Positions 41,072-49,530 of a stretch of DNA of 64,000 bases are shown here, in pieces. Below the pieces are notes generated by a model that ran no database searches, was not told the origin of the DNA, and was given only the letters and a program-made list of their open reading frames with translations. The translations under genes and the position numbers were made by a program. Every line of letters begins with the position of its first letter. The stretch's first letter is position 1. This stretch comes from Winogradskya humida (GTDB lineage: Bacteria; Actinomycetota; Actinomycetes; Mycobacteriales; Micromonosporaceae): NCBI RefSeq assembly GCF_016862215.1, contig NZ_BOMN01000100.1, positions 40,828 through 104,827 on the forward strand, written 5' to 3'.

Positions 41072-41674
41072 ATGGCACAAAATTCCAGTGGCCGCCGCGG
41101 CCGCCCCGGCCATGACGTGCAGGCCGTGCTCGACGCCGCCGTGGAGCTGTTCAACGAGCGGGGCTACGACGCCACCAGCATGGATGACGTCGCCCGGCGC
41201 CTCGAGATCACCAAATCGAGCATCTACCACCACGTCCGGGGCAAGCAGGAGCTCCTCCGGATGGCGATCGACCACGCCCTCGACGGCCTCGACGACGCCA
41301 TGACCCAGGTGCGCGGCCTCGACGACTCGACCGCGCTGGAACGCCTGGAGACCCTGATCAGGCTCAGCGTGCTGGTGCTTGCCGGCCGCCTGCCCTACGT
41401 CACCCTGCTGCTGCGGGTCCGCGGCAACAGCGAGGTGGAGCTGGACGCACTCACCCGCCGCCGCGCCTTCGACCACGAGGTGACAGCCCTGGTGAAAGCC
41501 GCCCAGACCGAAGGCGGCATCCGCCCCGACATCGACCCGGCAACGGCCGCGCGCGTGCTCTTCGGCATGGTCAACTCGCTCGCCGAGTGGTACAGCCCCG
41601 CCCGCGGCAACGCCGGTGAACTCGCCACCATCCTGACCACCGTGGCCTTCGACGGGCTCAGCATCCGGGAGTGA
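41072..41674 (+). CDS. paaR: TetR-family phenylacetate regulator PaaR
   Basis: 200 residues from ATG 41072. The TetR helix-turn-helix is TSMDDVARRLEITKSSIYHH near residue 36. The C-terminal domain should bind phenylacetyl-CoA. It is divergent from paaN and 10 bp upstream of paaK, so one palindrome can serve both promoters. Assignment as PaaR is by position and family. Confidence 0.87.
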   Translation: MAQNSSGRRGRPGHDVQAVLDAAVELFNERGYDATSMDDVARRLEITKSSIYHHVRGKQELLRMAIDHALDGLDDAMTQVRGLDDSTALERLETLIRLSVLVLAGRLPYVTLLLRVRGNSEVELDALTRRRAFDHEVTALVKAAQTEGGIRPDIDPATAARVLFGMVNSLAEWYSPARGNAGELATILTTVAFDGLSIRE

Positions 41675-41684
41675 CAGGTTGACC

Positions 41685-42968
41685 ATGGAATCCCGAACGC
41701 CACCTCCACATTCCCTGGAGCCGATCGAACGCGCCTCGGTCTCCTCGCTCCGCGACCTTCAGCTGTCACGCTTACGCTGGTCGCTCGCCCACGCTCACGC
41801 GAACGTCCCCCACTACCGCGACGCATGGGGCTCTCCCGAGATCGCGGATCTGTCTGACTTGGCGCGCTTCCCGTTCACGGACAAGGCGGTCCTGCGCGCC
41901 AACTATCCGTTCGGGATGTTCGCCGTGCCGCGCACGTCGATCGCCAGGCTGCACGCCTCGTCGGGCACCACGGGCCGGCCCACCGTCGTCGGTTACACCC
42001 GTGAGGACCTCGATACGTGGGCCCGCCTGATGGCCCGGTCGATTCGTGCGGCGGGCGGGCGGCCCGCTGACCGCGTACACATCGCATATGGATATGGACT
42101 CTTCACCGGAGGACTCGGCGCGCACTACGGGGCCGAGCAGCTCGGATGCACGGTCATCCCGGTCTCGGGTGGCATGACGGAGCGTCAGGTCACGCTCATC
42201 AGCGATTTCGAGCCCGAGATCATCATGGTCACCCCGAGTTACATGCTGGCCATCGTGGACGAGATGCGCCGGCAGGGCATCGACCCGCGTACGACCTCTC
42301 TGAAGGTCGGCATCTTCGGCGCAGAGCCGTGGACCGAGGATCTGCGTACGGAGATCGAGGACCAGCTCGACCTGCACGCGGTGGACATCTACGGGCTGTC
42401 CGAGGTGATGGGCCCCGGCGTGGCCAGCGAATGCGTCGAGACCAAGGACGGCCTGACCGTCTGGGAGGACCACTTCTACCCGGAGATCATCGACCCGCTG
42501 ACCGGCGAGGTCCTGCCGGACGGCACCCTCGGCGAACTCGTTCTCACCTCTCTGACCAAACAGGCCATGCCGGTGATCCGCTACCGCACCCGCGACCTGA
42601 CCCGCCTGCTCCCCGGCACGGCCCGCCCCATGCGCCGCCTCGAGAAGATCACCGGCCGCACCGACGACATGATCATCCTGCGCGGCGTCAACCTCTTCCC
42701 CACCCAGATCGAAGAACTCATCCTCCGTACGCCCGCCCTGGCCCCCCACTTCCAATGCGTCCTCACCCGCACCGGCCGCCTCGACGAGCTCACCGTCAAG
42801 GTCGAACGCCGCCCCGGCGCCGTCCCCGAAACCGCCTTCGCCGCCGGCCAGGCCTTGGCCGGCCACATCAAGAACACCATCGGCGTCAGCGTCACCGTCG
42901 ACGTCATCCCCCCGGACGGCATCGAACGCTCCCTCGGCAAGATGCGCCGCATCGTCGACAACCGCTGA
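41685..42968 (+). CDS. paaK: Phenylacetate-CoA ligase PaaK
   Basis: 427 residues from ATG 41685. The AMP-binding loop is HASSGTTGRPTVVGYT near residue 88, DIYGLSEVMGPGVASEC is near residue 240 and TRDLTRLLPGTARPM carries the hinge Asp. A C-terminal lid domain follows. It converts phenylacetate, ATP and CoA to phenylacetyl-CoA, the PaaABCDE substrate. It is cotranscribed with paaR. Confidence 0.94.
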   Translation: MESRTPPPHSLEPIERASVSSLRDLQLSRLRWSLAHAHANVPHYRDAWGSPEIADLSDLARFPFTDKAVLRANYPFGMFAVPRTSIARLHASSGTTGRPTVVGYTREDLDTWARLMARSIRAAGGRPADRVHIAYGYGLFTGGLGAHYGAEQLGCTVIPVSGGMTERQVTLISDFEPEIIMVTPSYMLAIVDEMRRQGIDPRTTSLKVGIFGAEPWTEDLRTEIEDQLDLHAVDIYGLSEVMGPGVASECVETKDGLTVWEDHFYPEIIDPLTGEVLPDGTLGELVLTSLTKQAMPVIRYRTRDLTRLLPGTARPMRRLEKITGRTDDMIILRGVNLFPTQIEELILRTPALAPHFQCVLTRTGRLDELTVKVERRPGAVPETAFAAGQALAGHIKNTIGVSVTVDVIPPDGIERSLGKMRRIVDNR

Positions 42969-43010
42969 GGCCTACGATGACGGCCTCGCCATCCACCATG
43001 GAGGTCCCGG

Positions 43011-43808
43011 ATGACCACGCCGCCCGTGATCGACACCTCTGTGGCCCACCCGGCGCGGCGTTACGACTACTGGCTGGGCGGCAAGGACAACTTCGCCGCC
43101 GACCGGGAGTCGGGGGATCAGATCGCCGCCAAGTTTCCCGGCATCCGCACCGCCGTGGTCGAGAACCGGCGATTCCTGCACCGCGCGGTCACCCACCTGA
43201 CGACACAGGCGGGAGTGCGCCAGTTCCTCGACATCGGCACCGGTCTACCGACCGTTGACAACACCCACGAGGTCGCTCAGCGTACGGCGCCGGAGTCCCG
43301 CATCGTCTACGTCGACAACGATCCGCTGGTCCTCGTGCACGCGCGCGCCCTGCTGACCAGCTCGCCGCAGGGCGCCACGGCCTACGTCGACGCCGACCTG
43401 CGCGACCCCGCCACGATCCTCGAGCAGGCCGCGAAGACCCTGGATCTCAGTCAGCCGGTCGCCCTGATGCTCCTCGCGATCCTGCACTTCATCCCCGAGA
43501 GCGATGATCCGTACGCCGTCCTGCGCACCCTGACCGCAGCCCTCCCGCCCGGCAGCTACGTGGTGCTCTCCCACGCCACCAGCGATTACCTGCCGCCGGA
43601 CCTCGTCGCGGATATCTCGTCGGGGCGTCACGGGCAGGGCCGGCTGCGTACCAAATCCGAATTCGCCTCTTTCTTCGACGGCCTCGACCTGCTCACCCCC
43701 GGTGTCGTCCCCCTCGCCGAATGGCACGCCGAAGGCGAGCCCGTCCCTCGCCCGGCCGCCGACGAGGTCGCCATGTACGCCGGCGTCGCCGCTATTCCGA
43801 GCCGGTGA
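43011..43808 (+). CDS. SAM-dependent methyltransferase (Methyltransf_19/DUF574)
   Basis: 265 residues. The N-terminal signature HPARRYDYWLGGKDNFAADR near residue 11 and FLDIGTGLPTVDNTHEVAQ near residue 76 identify the PF04672 family, abundant in filamentous actinobacteria. The family is predicted to bind SAM, but substrates are largely unknown; specialised metabolism or repair have been proposed. It stands alone between paaK and the OmpA-domain lipoprotein gene. Confidence 0.9.
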   Translation: MTTPPVIDTSVAHPARRYDYWLGGKDNFAADRESGDQIAAKFPGIRTAVVENRRFLHRAVTHLTTQAGVRQFLDIGTGLPTVDNTHEVAQRTAPESRIVYVDNDPLVLVHARALLTSSPQGATAYVDADLRDPATILEQAAKTLDLSQPVALMLLAILHFIPESDDPYAVLRTLTAALPPGSYVVLSHATSDYLPPDLVADISSGRHGQGRLRTKSEFASFFDGLDLLTPGVVPLAEWHAEGEPVPRPAADEVAMYAGVAAIPSR

Positions 43809-43988
43809 GGACGAGCCTCCGCCTCGCCGCCGAGAACCTCCTCGCCGCCGCCGCGAAGGCCGACGTCGTCTAGGGCCACGTCGAGGCAAGGCTCCCGGGA
43901 GTTATCCACAGGGGAGCACATGAGGGCGGCGCGGGGTCGGCGGACGTCGCTAGGGTGGCGGGTGTCGAGCTGCCTGCGAGGAGGTCTG

Positions 43989-45533
43989 ATGATGAGACGG
44001 CTATTGGCTGCGCTCACGGCGGGGCTGTTCCTCTGCGGGTGCTCGTCCCCCTCCCCGTCGCCTTCCTCCGCTCCCGCTCCGGTCCTGCCCGGAGCTTCCG
44101 CGGCCTCTACCGGCCCGTCCCTCGCTGATCCCTCCCTCACCGGTCCCTCCGTCGCACCGGTGCCGGTCGAGACGCGGCGGGTCGACGCCGGTGGCGATGC
44201 GCTCACCATGGCGGTCGGGCCACTGATCCGCTCCGGCGACGTCGTCGTGCTGAGCATCGGCACCACGCTCCAAAGCGCGGGCTCGGCGCAGGTGGGCCGC
44301 CAGTTCTCCGCCTCGCAGACGACCTCGTTCGACGGCGCCCGCCTCGTCGACACCGCGGGCCGCCGCGTCTACCTGACCGCCGAGGCCGGCGGCAACTGTG
44401 TCTGCACCACCAGGGTGCGGATCGGCCAGGGCGAGACCCGCCCGTTGCAAGCCGCCTTCTCCGGAGTCCCGGCGACCGTCACCAGCCTGTCGGTGATGCT
44501 GCCGTATGCGGGGGTGTTCGCCGACGTGCCCGTCGTCGCCGGCCCGGTGCCCGCCCCGCCCACCGGGCCCGACTCGCTCGGCCGCACCCAGAAGCCGCTC
44601 GACCTGACCGGTGCGGTGTCGGTCAGCGCCGCGCTCGATGCCTACTCGGACCGCTCCGACGTCGGTCTGCGCACCCGCAGCGGCGCTGACGGCGTCGACC
44701 TCAACCTGGACACCGACGTGCTCTTCAAACTGGACAGCTCGCAGCTCACCGCCCAGGCCGGCAAAACGATCGCCGCAGCCGTCGCGGACGTGAAGGCCGC
44801 CGGCGCCGGCCCGCTCACCGTCACCGGGCACACCGACGACAGCGGCAGCACCGCTCACAACCAGACGCTGTCGAAACAACGCGCCGAGGCGGTCGCCACA
44901 GCGATCACCGGCCCGCTACCCGACGCGACATGGCCCAAGACCGTCGCGGCGAAGGGCGAAACCCAGCCGGCCGTGCCCAACACCGACGCCGCGAGCCGCG
45001 CCCGCAACAGACGGGTGACCATCTCCTTCCAGGGCGACGGCCGGTCCGCCGCCCAGCGCGCCAAAGCCACGCTGCCGAAGACAGCCGGCGCCGTCGGCAA
45101 GGCCGCAGCAGGAGTCGAGGTGTCACTCCCCCTGCACCGCGGCACGATCCGCTTCACCCCCGGCCGCGCCCGGCTCAGCGGCCCGTTCCTGCAGCTCGAC
45201 CTGATCGCCACCACCGTCGGCCCGGACAAAGCCACGATCCACGACTTCCTCGGCCAGGGCGTCTTCACCGCCCGCGACGAATTCGACCCCTACGCCCGCT
45301 ACGGCGCCGCCGGCATCCGCCTCTTCGACGGCACCACCACCTCCTACAACCTCGACTACGAACTCCACCCCGGCGACCACCGCTGCCTCTGCGACCGCCT
45401 CCTCAACCAACCCATCCCACCCGGCAGCAGCCAGACCCTCTCCCTCTGGTTCCCCGCCCCACCCCCGGCAACGAAATCAGTCACCCTCGACGTCCCCGAC
45501 AAACTCCGCCTCACCGACGTCCCCATCGGTTGA
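43989..45533 (+). CDS. Lipoprotein with C-terminal-half OmpA-like domain
   Basis: 514 residues from ATG 43989 (GAGGAGG upstream). The signal peptide MMRRLLAALTAGLFLCGC has a lipobox LFLCGC with Cys18 as the acylated residue. A Pro/Ser linker and a beta domain (about 60-230) follow, then an OmpA-like peptidoglycan-binding domain (about 235-345): DVLFKLDSSQLTAQAG, VTGHTDDSGSTAHNQTLSKQ and RNRRVTISF. A second beta-rich region resembling the first closes the protein. In an actinobacterium it would link the outer face of the membrane to peptidoglycan. Function is otherwise unknown. Confidence 0.87.
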   Translation: MMRRLLAALTAGLFLCGCSSPSPSPSSAPAPVLPGASAASTGPSLADPSLTGPSVAPVPVETRRVDAGGDALTMAVGPLIRSGDVVVLSIGTTLQSAGSAQVGRQFSASQTTSFDGARLVDTAGRRVYLTAEAGGNCVCTTRVRIGQGETRPLQAAFSGVPATVTSLSVMLPYAGVFADVPVVAGPVPAPPTGPDSLGRTQKPLDLTGAVSVSAALDAYSDRSDVGLRTRSGADGVDLNLDTDVLFKLDSSQLTAQAGKTIAAAVADVKAAGAGPLTVTGHTDDSGSTAHNQTLSKQRAEAVATAITGPLPDATWPKTVAAKGETQPAVPNTDAASRARNRRVTISFQGDGRSAAQRAKATLPKTAGAVGKAAAGVEVSLPLHRGTIRFTPGRARLSGPFLQLDLIATTVGPDKATIHDFLGQGVFTARDEFDPYARYGAAGIRLFDGTTTSYNLDYELHPGDHRCLCDRLLNQPIPPGSSQTLSLWFPAPPPATKSVTLDVPDKLRLTDVPIG

Positions 45534-45589
45534 CCCCCTGACTGCGCACGCCTCCGCGAGTGAACCGCCGACGCAAACCACGCCGTAGC

Positions 45590-45790
45590 CGTCGGTCTGC
45601 GGCTCGGCGAGTCGGCGAGTCGGCGGGTCTGCGGTCTACGAGTCGGCGGCTCGGCGGTCTGCGAGTCGGCGGTCGGCGGGTCTGCGAGTCGGCGACACGC
45701 CAGCCCGGGTGCGGAGCCGGTCGCACGGTGCCGGTGCCGGTGCCGGTCACGCGGAGCCGGTCACGCGGAGCCGGTGCAGGTGCCGGCCGA
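45590..45790. repeat. Short simple repeats in gene-poor gap
   Basis: The gap 45534-45985 has no firm gene. Positions 45590-45700 repeat GTCGGCGA/GTCTGCGG octamers, and 45715-45780 repeat GCCGGTCACGCGGA. On the minus strand, 45955 to 45762 reads a 64-residue frame starting MRAAEELTLVQPFVHSFYRE with coding-like codons but no ribosome-binding site; it may be a remnant. Confidence 0.55.
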
Positions 45791-45985
45791 GCGGTGGGCT
45801 TGCCCGGTCACGCTCAACGTCCGACCCCGCGGGCACGAGATCACCAGATTCAGCCGCGGCCAGAGTGTCCGATTGAGCCCGGCCTTCTCGCGGTGCTCTC
45901 TGTAGAAGCTGTGGACAAATGGCTGGACCAGAGTCAGTTCCTCCGCCGCGCGCATGGGGGAGCTCAGTCGTGCATGGAGGCGGAG

Positions 45986-46351
45986 ATGTTGCGGAGGATC
46001 GACTGCGTCATGGTGCGGGTGGGGGACCTCGGGGCGGCGACGGAGTTCTATGCCCGGGTTTTTGGGCTGCGGACGCTCTGGCACGACGAATTGGCTGTCG
46101 GGATGGGGATGCCGGAGACTGACGCGGAGGTGGTGCTGCACACCATGGACCTCGCACGGGATGTCGGCGTGCGCTACCTCGTCGATGACGTGCTGGCTGC
46201 GGTGGCGGCGTATGAACACGGCGGCTGTGTGATTCGCGAGCCGCTGTTCGACATCGCCATCGGCCGGTGCGCTGTTCTGGAGGATCCGTTCGGCAACGCG
46301 GTGTGCATCCTGGACATGAGCCGCGGTGCTCCTCAAGTAGCCCGACCGTGA
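45986..46351 (+). CDS. VOC (glyoxalase-like) family protein
   Basis: 121 residues from ATG 45986, preceded by GGAGG at 45976-45980; an ATG 12 bp earlier is less well placed. RIDCVMVRVGDLGAATEFYA at the start and RCAVLEDPFGNAVCILDMS at the end are the beta-alpha-beta halves of a single VOC module. Members bind a divalent metal and act on thiol adducts, antibiotics or diols; the ligand is unknown. Its stop codon is the first element of the 26-bp repeat that follows. Confidence 0.82.
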   Translation: MLRRIDCVMVRVGDLGAATEFYARVFGLRTLWHDELAVGMGMPETDAEVVLHTMDLARDVGVRYLVDDVLAAVAAYEHGGCVIREPLFDIAIGRCAVLEDPFGNAVCILDMSRGAPQVARP

Positions 46352-46425
46352 CTTACTAGGCTTCCTGGGTGCGCTACCTGACTAGGCATCCTGGATGCAC
46401 TACATGACTAGGCTTCCTGGATGCG
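46345..46425 (+). repeat. 26-bp tandem repeat copying stop and start codons
   Basis: Units RTGCGCTACCTGACTAGG plus CTTCCTGG start at 46369 and 46395, and a third begins at 46421, where it becomes the start of the next gene (ATGCGCTATCTGAC). A partial unit at 46345-46368 contains the VOC gene's stop (TGA 46349-46351) aligned with the TGAC of the repeat. Each unit thus has GTG or ATG followed by a TGA/TAG. Confidence 0.85.
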
Positions 46426-46846
46426 CTATCTGACCCGACAGTTCTCCGTCGCGGCTCTGCGACGTGGGAGAGCCGTTGAGCAGTTCCTCGGCGGCACGGA
46501 GGTGCACGGCGAACGCGCCGTCCGATGGGTGGCGATCAACTCCGAAGACGGGCAGTGCCGGATCTCGCTGCACACCGTCCGGGATCCGGATGACGAGAAA
46601 GCCGGTGACCTTGCCAACTTTTGGTCCCTGGATCCCGTCGACGAGGCGTATGCCGGCGAAGGTCGCGAAATCGGAACCCGTGCCGGCGAACGGGAAGCGC
46701 TCCTGCTCGCGGAACGGTTGACCGGCGCTGATCCCGGCCGCTGGGTCAACGAAGGGGTGGCCGGCGAGGAGTACCGGGATCACGTCCGCGGGCGGCGGGA
46801 TGCGGATGGGGCAGGCAGATCTGAACCTGCGCTCGGTAGTCCATGA
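46421..46846 (+). CDS. Hypothetical 141-residue protein
   Basis: ATG 46421 opens MRYLTRQFSVAALRRGRAVE; the preceding two repeat units offer decoy starts with immediate stops. The protein is soluble and charged, with FWSLDPVDEAY in the middle. No family is recognised. The end (RRDADGAGRSEPALGSP) looks non-conserved. It lies 54 bp before the DUF4419 gene. Confidence 0.5.
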   Translation: MRYLTRQFSVAALRRGRAVEQFLGGTEVHGERAVRWVAINSEDGQCRISLHTVRDPDDEKAGDLANFWSLDPVDEAYAGEGREIGTRAGEREALLLAERLTGADPGRWVNEGVAGEEYRDHVRGRRDADGAGRSEPALGSP

Positions 46847-46900
46847 AGGACCTTGTAAAAGTGGGCGGTCGGAGACAGCGGCGGTCGATAGGGTTCGGAT

Positions 46901-48604
46901 GTGGTCAGTTTTGGGGTTGATGATGTGGTCCGGGCGGCTGAGGTGCTGCCGGTGCGGCCGCTCGGTGGGCTGTTTCCGGATGCGTTGACCGTGGGCGGGG
47001 ATGCGGGGGTGGCGGTTGTCGAGCCGGACGGGGTGCATCCTCTGCTGAGTGCCGTGGGGCAGGCGTTTGCCGGGCATCGGCCGCTGGTGTTGTCGCCCGA
47101 TGCGGTGTGGCTGACCATCGCGCAGGGCGTTGCCCAGCATGTACGGCTGCACGAGGAGGAGTTGCGGGCGCGGCTCGTTGAGCATCCGGGGCGTAAGCGG
47201 ATTGAGGTTCGGCACGTCGGGCCGATGCCGACGGACGCCGAGTCGTGGCGCTGGCTGGTGGAGGGGTTGAGCAGCCAGCTCGATGATGATGACTTCTTCG
47301 CGTGCGACTTCTCCACCAGCACGGACGTGGAGCGCATGGCGGGGCAGGTTGTGCTGCTGGATGCGTACTCTCCGTATTTTTCGGTGTGGCTGGTCTGTGT
47401 CTGCGGGATTCCGGAGATCATGCTGACCGGGACTGTGGACGATTGGCGCAGGATCCGGGAGCGGGTGGACGGGCTGGGGCGGTTCGGGCTGGAGCGGTGG
47501 GGTGAGTCGCTGGGGCCGATCGCCGGCCAGTTCGTGCGGGCGGCGGGCGGTGACGTTGATGTCGCTTTCTGGCGGAGGATCTACAACCCGGCTGACGCGT
47601 ACGGCGCGAAGGTGATCACCGGGTGGATCGCACGGCTGTATCCCTACCTTGAAGGGGGCGGGAGCGTCGACCGGCCGAACCCGTTGCTGGAGCTGCCCCT
47701 CGACGAACCTCGCGACCTGACGTCCGGAGACCGGATGGGTTATGACGGGCCGGGAATTCGCAGCAGCAGCGTTCCGGCCATGCTTTCGCGCGTGATCGTG
47801 CACGTCAACGACGGCGACATCCACACGGTTGCCCTGCACGCCGGTCTGGTCGGGGTCGCCCAGGATCCGGGCGGGGCCCTGCGCCCGATCGCCGGCTGGC
47901 ACCTCACACCGGCCGAGCCGTTGATCGACGACGTGATCGACCGGATCATCCGCGAGCATGTCACCACCCCGCCGACCGACCGGCGCATGTTCCACGCCTC
48001 CGCCGATCTTGCCGCGCTATACCGGCGCATCGGCTCGGGCACGCTCTTCGACGGGGCCTGGCGCCTGCGCCCGATCGCCGAGCACGGCCGCATCTACCGG
48101 GGCGAGACCCGCCCGGCCCTGCTCACGATCATCGACCTGCCCGACGGCAGCAGCATCGGCGCCGCCATCGACGCCACGACCCGGGCACTGCACTGGCTGA
48201 TCTATCGTGTCGAGCCATCCGCCGGGACCGGGTCCGAGATCAGGACCGGGGCCGAGACTCTGCTCGACGACCCGGCCGGCATCGCCGTGCACGGCACCTC
48301 GCTCACCCTGCTGCTCACCGCGGCGCTCGACAACAACGGCGACATCAGCCACCTGCAGACCGGGCGCCTCGCCGACCTCGACGACACCCCCGCACCGGTC
48401 ACGGCCAACCTGCGCCGCAAGTCCCCCGCCGCGCCCCTGCGAGACGTGGAGCCGGACGGTTCCGAGCTCGACAGGGAGATCTTCCGGATACGGCGCGCCA
48501 AGGAGAAAGCGATCGACGGAGAGGACTTCCAGCGGGCGGCCGATCTGCGCGACCGCGAAAAGGAGCTCCTTCGCGACATTGCCGCTACGACACCACAACC
48601 ATGA
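46901..48604 (+). CDS. DUF4419 protein with C-terminal UVR motif
   Basis: 567 residues from GTG 46901. Residues about 30-330 match DUF4419: HRPLVLSPDAVWLTIAQG, DFSTSTDVERMAGQVVLLDA, YFSVWLVCVCGIPEIMLTG and a late WHLTPAEPLIDD. The last 45 residues form a UVR helix pair (FRIRRAKEKAIDGEDFQRAA then DLRDREKELL), as in UvrB/UvrC and ClpC. Function of DUF4419 is unknown. The UVR motif suggests docking to a protein partner such as a Clp ATPase or McsA-like protein; that is inference. No kinase or Clp gene is adjacent. Confidence 0.82.
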   Translation: MVSFGVDDVVRAAEVLPVRPLGGLFPDALTVGGDAGVAVVEPDGVHPLLSAVGQAFAGHRPLVLSPDAVWLTIAQGVAQHVRLHEEELRARLVEHPGRKRIEVRHVGPMPTDAESWRWLVEGLSSQLDDDDFFACDFSTSTDVERMAGQVVLLDAYSPYFSVWLVCVCGIPEIMLTGTVDDWRRIRERVDGLGRFGLERWGESLGPIAGQFVRAAGGDVDVAFWRRIYNPADAYGAKVITGWIARLYPYLEGGGSVDRPNPLLELPLDEPRDLTSGDRMGYDGPGIRSSSVPAMLSRVIVHVNDGDIHTVALHAGLVGVAQDPGGALRPIAGWHLTPAEPLIDDVIDRIIREHVTTPPTDRRMFHASADLAALYRRIGSGTLFDGAWRLRPIAEHGRIYRGETRPALLTIIDLPDGSSIGAAIDATTRALHWLIYRVEPSAGTGSEIRTGAETLLDDPAGIAVHGTSLTLLLTAALDNNGDISHLQTGRLADLDDTPAPVTANLRRKSPAAPLRDVEPDGSELDREIFRIRRAKEKAIDGEDFQRAADLRDREKELLRDIAATTPQP

Positions 48605-48655
48605 CTCGCCTTCACTACTGGAAAGCAGCTTACTGTCGGGAAGTACGCTGGTGGC

Positions 48656-49048
48656 GTGACGGAACCCCACCAGCTCGGCGTGGCGCAGCGGTTGCTGGCC
48701 AACGACACGTTCGACAAGAAGTGTGCGTATCGGCCGATCATGGATCAGGTGACCAATCGGTGGTCGACGCTGATTGTGGCGGCGTTGATGGGTGGGCCGT
48801 ACAGGTTCTCGGCGCTGCATGGGCGGGTGGGCGGGATCAGCGAGAAGATGCTGTCGCAGAACCTGAAGGCGCTGGTGCGGTACGGCCTGGTCGCCCGCGA
48901 TGTTGAGCCGACCGTGCCGCCGCAGGTGACGTACAGCCTGACGGAGCTCGGGGTGAGCCTGGCCGGGCCGCTCACCGAGTTGCTCGGCTGGTTCGGGCGC
49001 CACCGTGACGAATTGTTCGCCGCGCAGGGTCGTTACGACGAGGGCTGA
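48656..49048 (+). CDS. HxlR-family transcriptional regulator
   Basis: 130 residues from GTG 48656. The typical HxlR pattern CAYRPIMDQVTNRWSTLIV with its N-terminal Cys, then FSALHGRVGGISEKMLSQNL and TYSLTELGVSLAGPL, is complete. The conserved Cys can act as a redox or aldehyde sensor. Upstream, TACTGTCGGGAAGTA (near 48632-48646) is a loose inverted repeat that may be its site. The usual divergent target gene is missing; the gap leads back to the DUF4419 gene. Confidence 0.88.
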   Translation: MTEPHQLGVAQRLLANDTFDKKCAYRPIMDQVTNRWSTLIVAALMGGPYRFSALHGRVGGISEKMLSQNLKALVRYGLVARDVEPTVPPQVTYSLTELGVSLAGPLTELLGWFGRHRDELFAAQGRYDEG

Positions 49049-49326
49049 CGGCATGAGCCGGTCGTGGGCGGGTCGCCTTCGGCAGTGATGGTCCGGGTGG
49101 CGCCGTCGGAGGACATGGTCACGGTGCGCGAGCCCGAGTGGCCGTAGAGCGCGATGGTGACCGACCCCTTGCCGGCTGTGGAGCGGATGACGATCGGATA
49201 TCCGGTGTCGTTGGCGATCTCGGAGGCTCCGGAACAGGGGAGCCCGGCGAACCGGGCCGCGTAGAACAGGGCGGGCGGGGCGTCCGGCAGCGTGAGGGTG
49301 GTTGAGTCGCGGACGGTCACCGTCAC
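49033..49326 (-). CDS. Hypothetical fragment, probably truncated at its 5' end
   Basis: The minus-strand frame ending at 49033 has strongly coding-like codons from about 49310 (TLTLPDAPPALFYAARFAGL and GSVTIALYGHSGSRTVTM), a beta-rich product of about 90 residues. Upstream the frame runs into a VTVTV-type low-complexity stretch and then antisense to the kinase fragment, so the true N-terminus appears lost. The 3' end overlaps the HxlR gene by 16 bp. No family recognised. Confidence 0.4.
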   Translation of the reverse strand: MTVTVRDSTTLTLPDAPPALFYAARFAGLPCSGASEIANDTGYPIVIRSTAGKGSVTIALYGHSGSRTVTMSSDGATRTITAEGDPPTTGSCRQPSS

Positions 49327-49339
49327 CGTCGCGGCGACG

Positions 49340-49530
49340 ACGACGGTCACGGTGTGCGACGACGGGCCGGGGGTTGAGCCCGCCGACGCCGAACGGATCT
49401 TCGAACGGTTCACCCGGTTCGAGGAGTCCCGGCAGCGCGACGCCGGTGGAACGGGATTAGGACTCGCGATCGCCCGGGAGCTGACCAGCAGGATGGGCGG
49501 CACGCTCACCCTGACCGGCCGCAGCTGCTT
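49340..49530 (+). pseudogene. Histidine-kinase ATPase fragment
   Basis: The plus strand encodes the C-terminal part of a HATPase_c domain: TVCDDGPGVEPADAERIFER (N/G1 box), FTRFEESRQRDAGGTGLGLA (F and G2 boxes) and REL-TSRMGGTLTLTG. There is no upstream dimerisation domain, and after about 49530 the frame enters the antisense of the TIM-barrel gene. It is a remnant of a kinase, cut at both ends. Confidence 0.65.

Noticed and set aside
43805..43873. 22-codon frame overlapping the stop of the SAM methyltransferase gene
   Set aside because: No ribosome-binding site, alanine-rich, too short to support.
43902..43910. DnaA-box-like TTATCCACA, with a second (TGTGGACAA) at 45910-45918
   Set aside because: Two isolated boxes 2 kb apart without a cluster, AT-rich unwinding region, dnaA or dnaN; chance or minor sites are more likely than an origin.
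49033..49509. Minus-strand 158-residue frame taken as one intact gene
   Set aside because: Its first 60 residues are antisense to a clear kinase fragment; only the 3' part looks coding.
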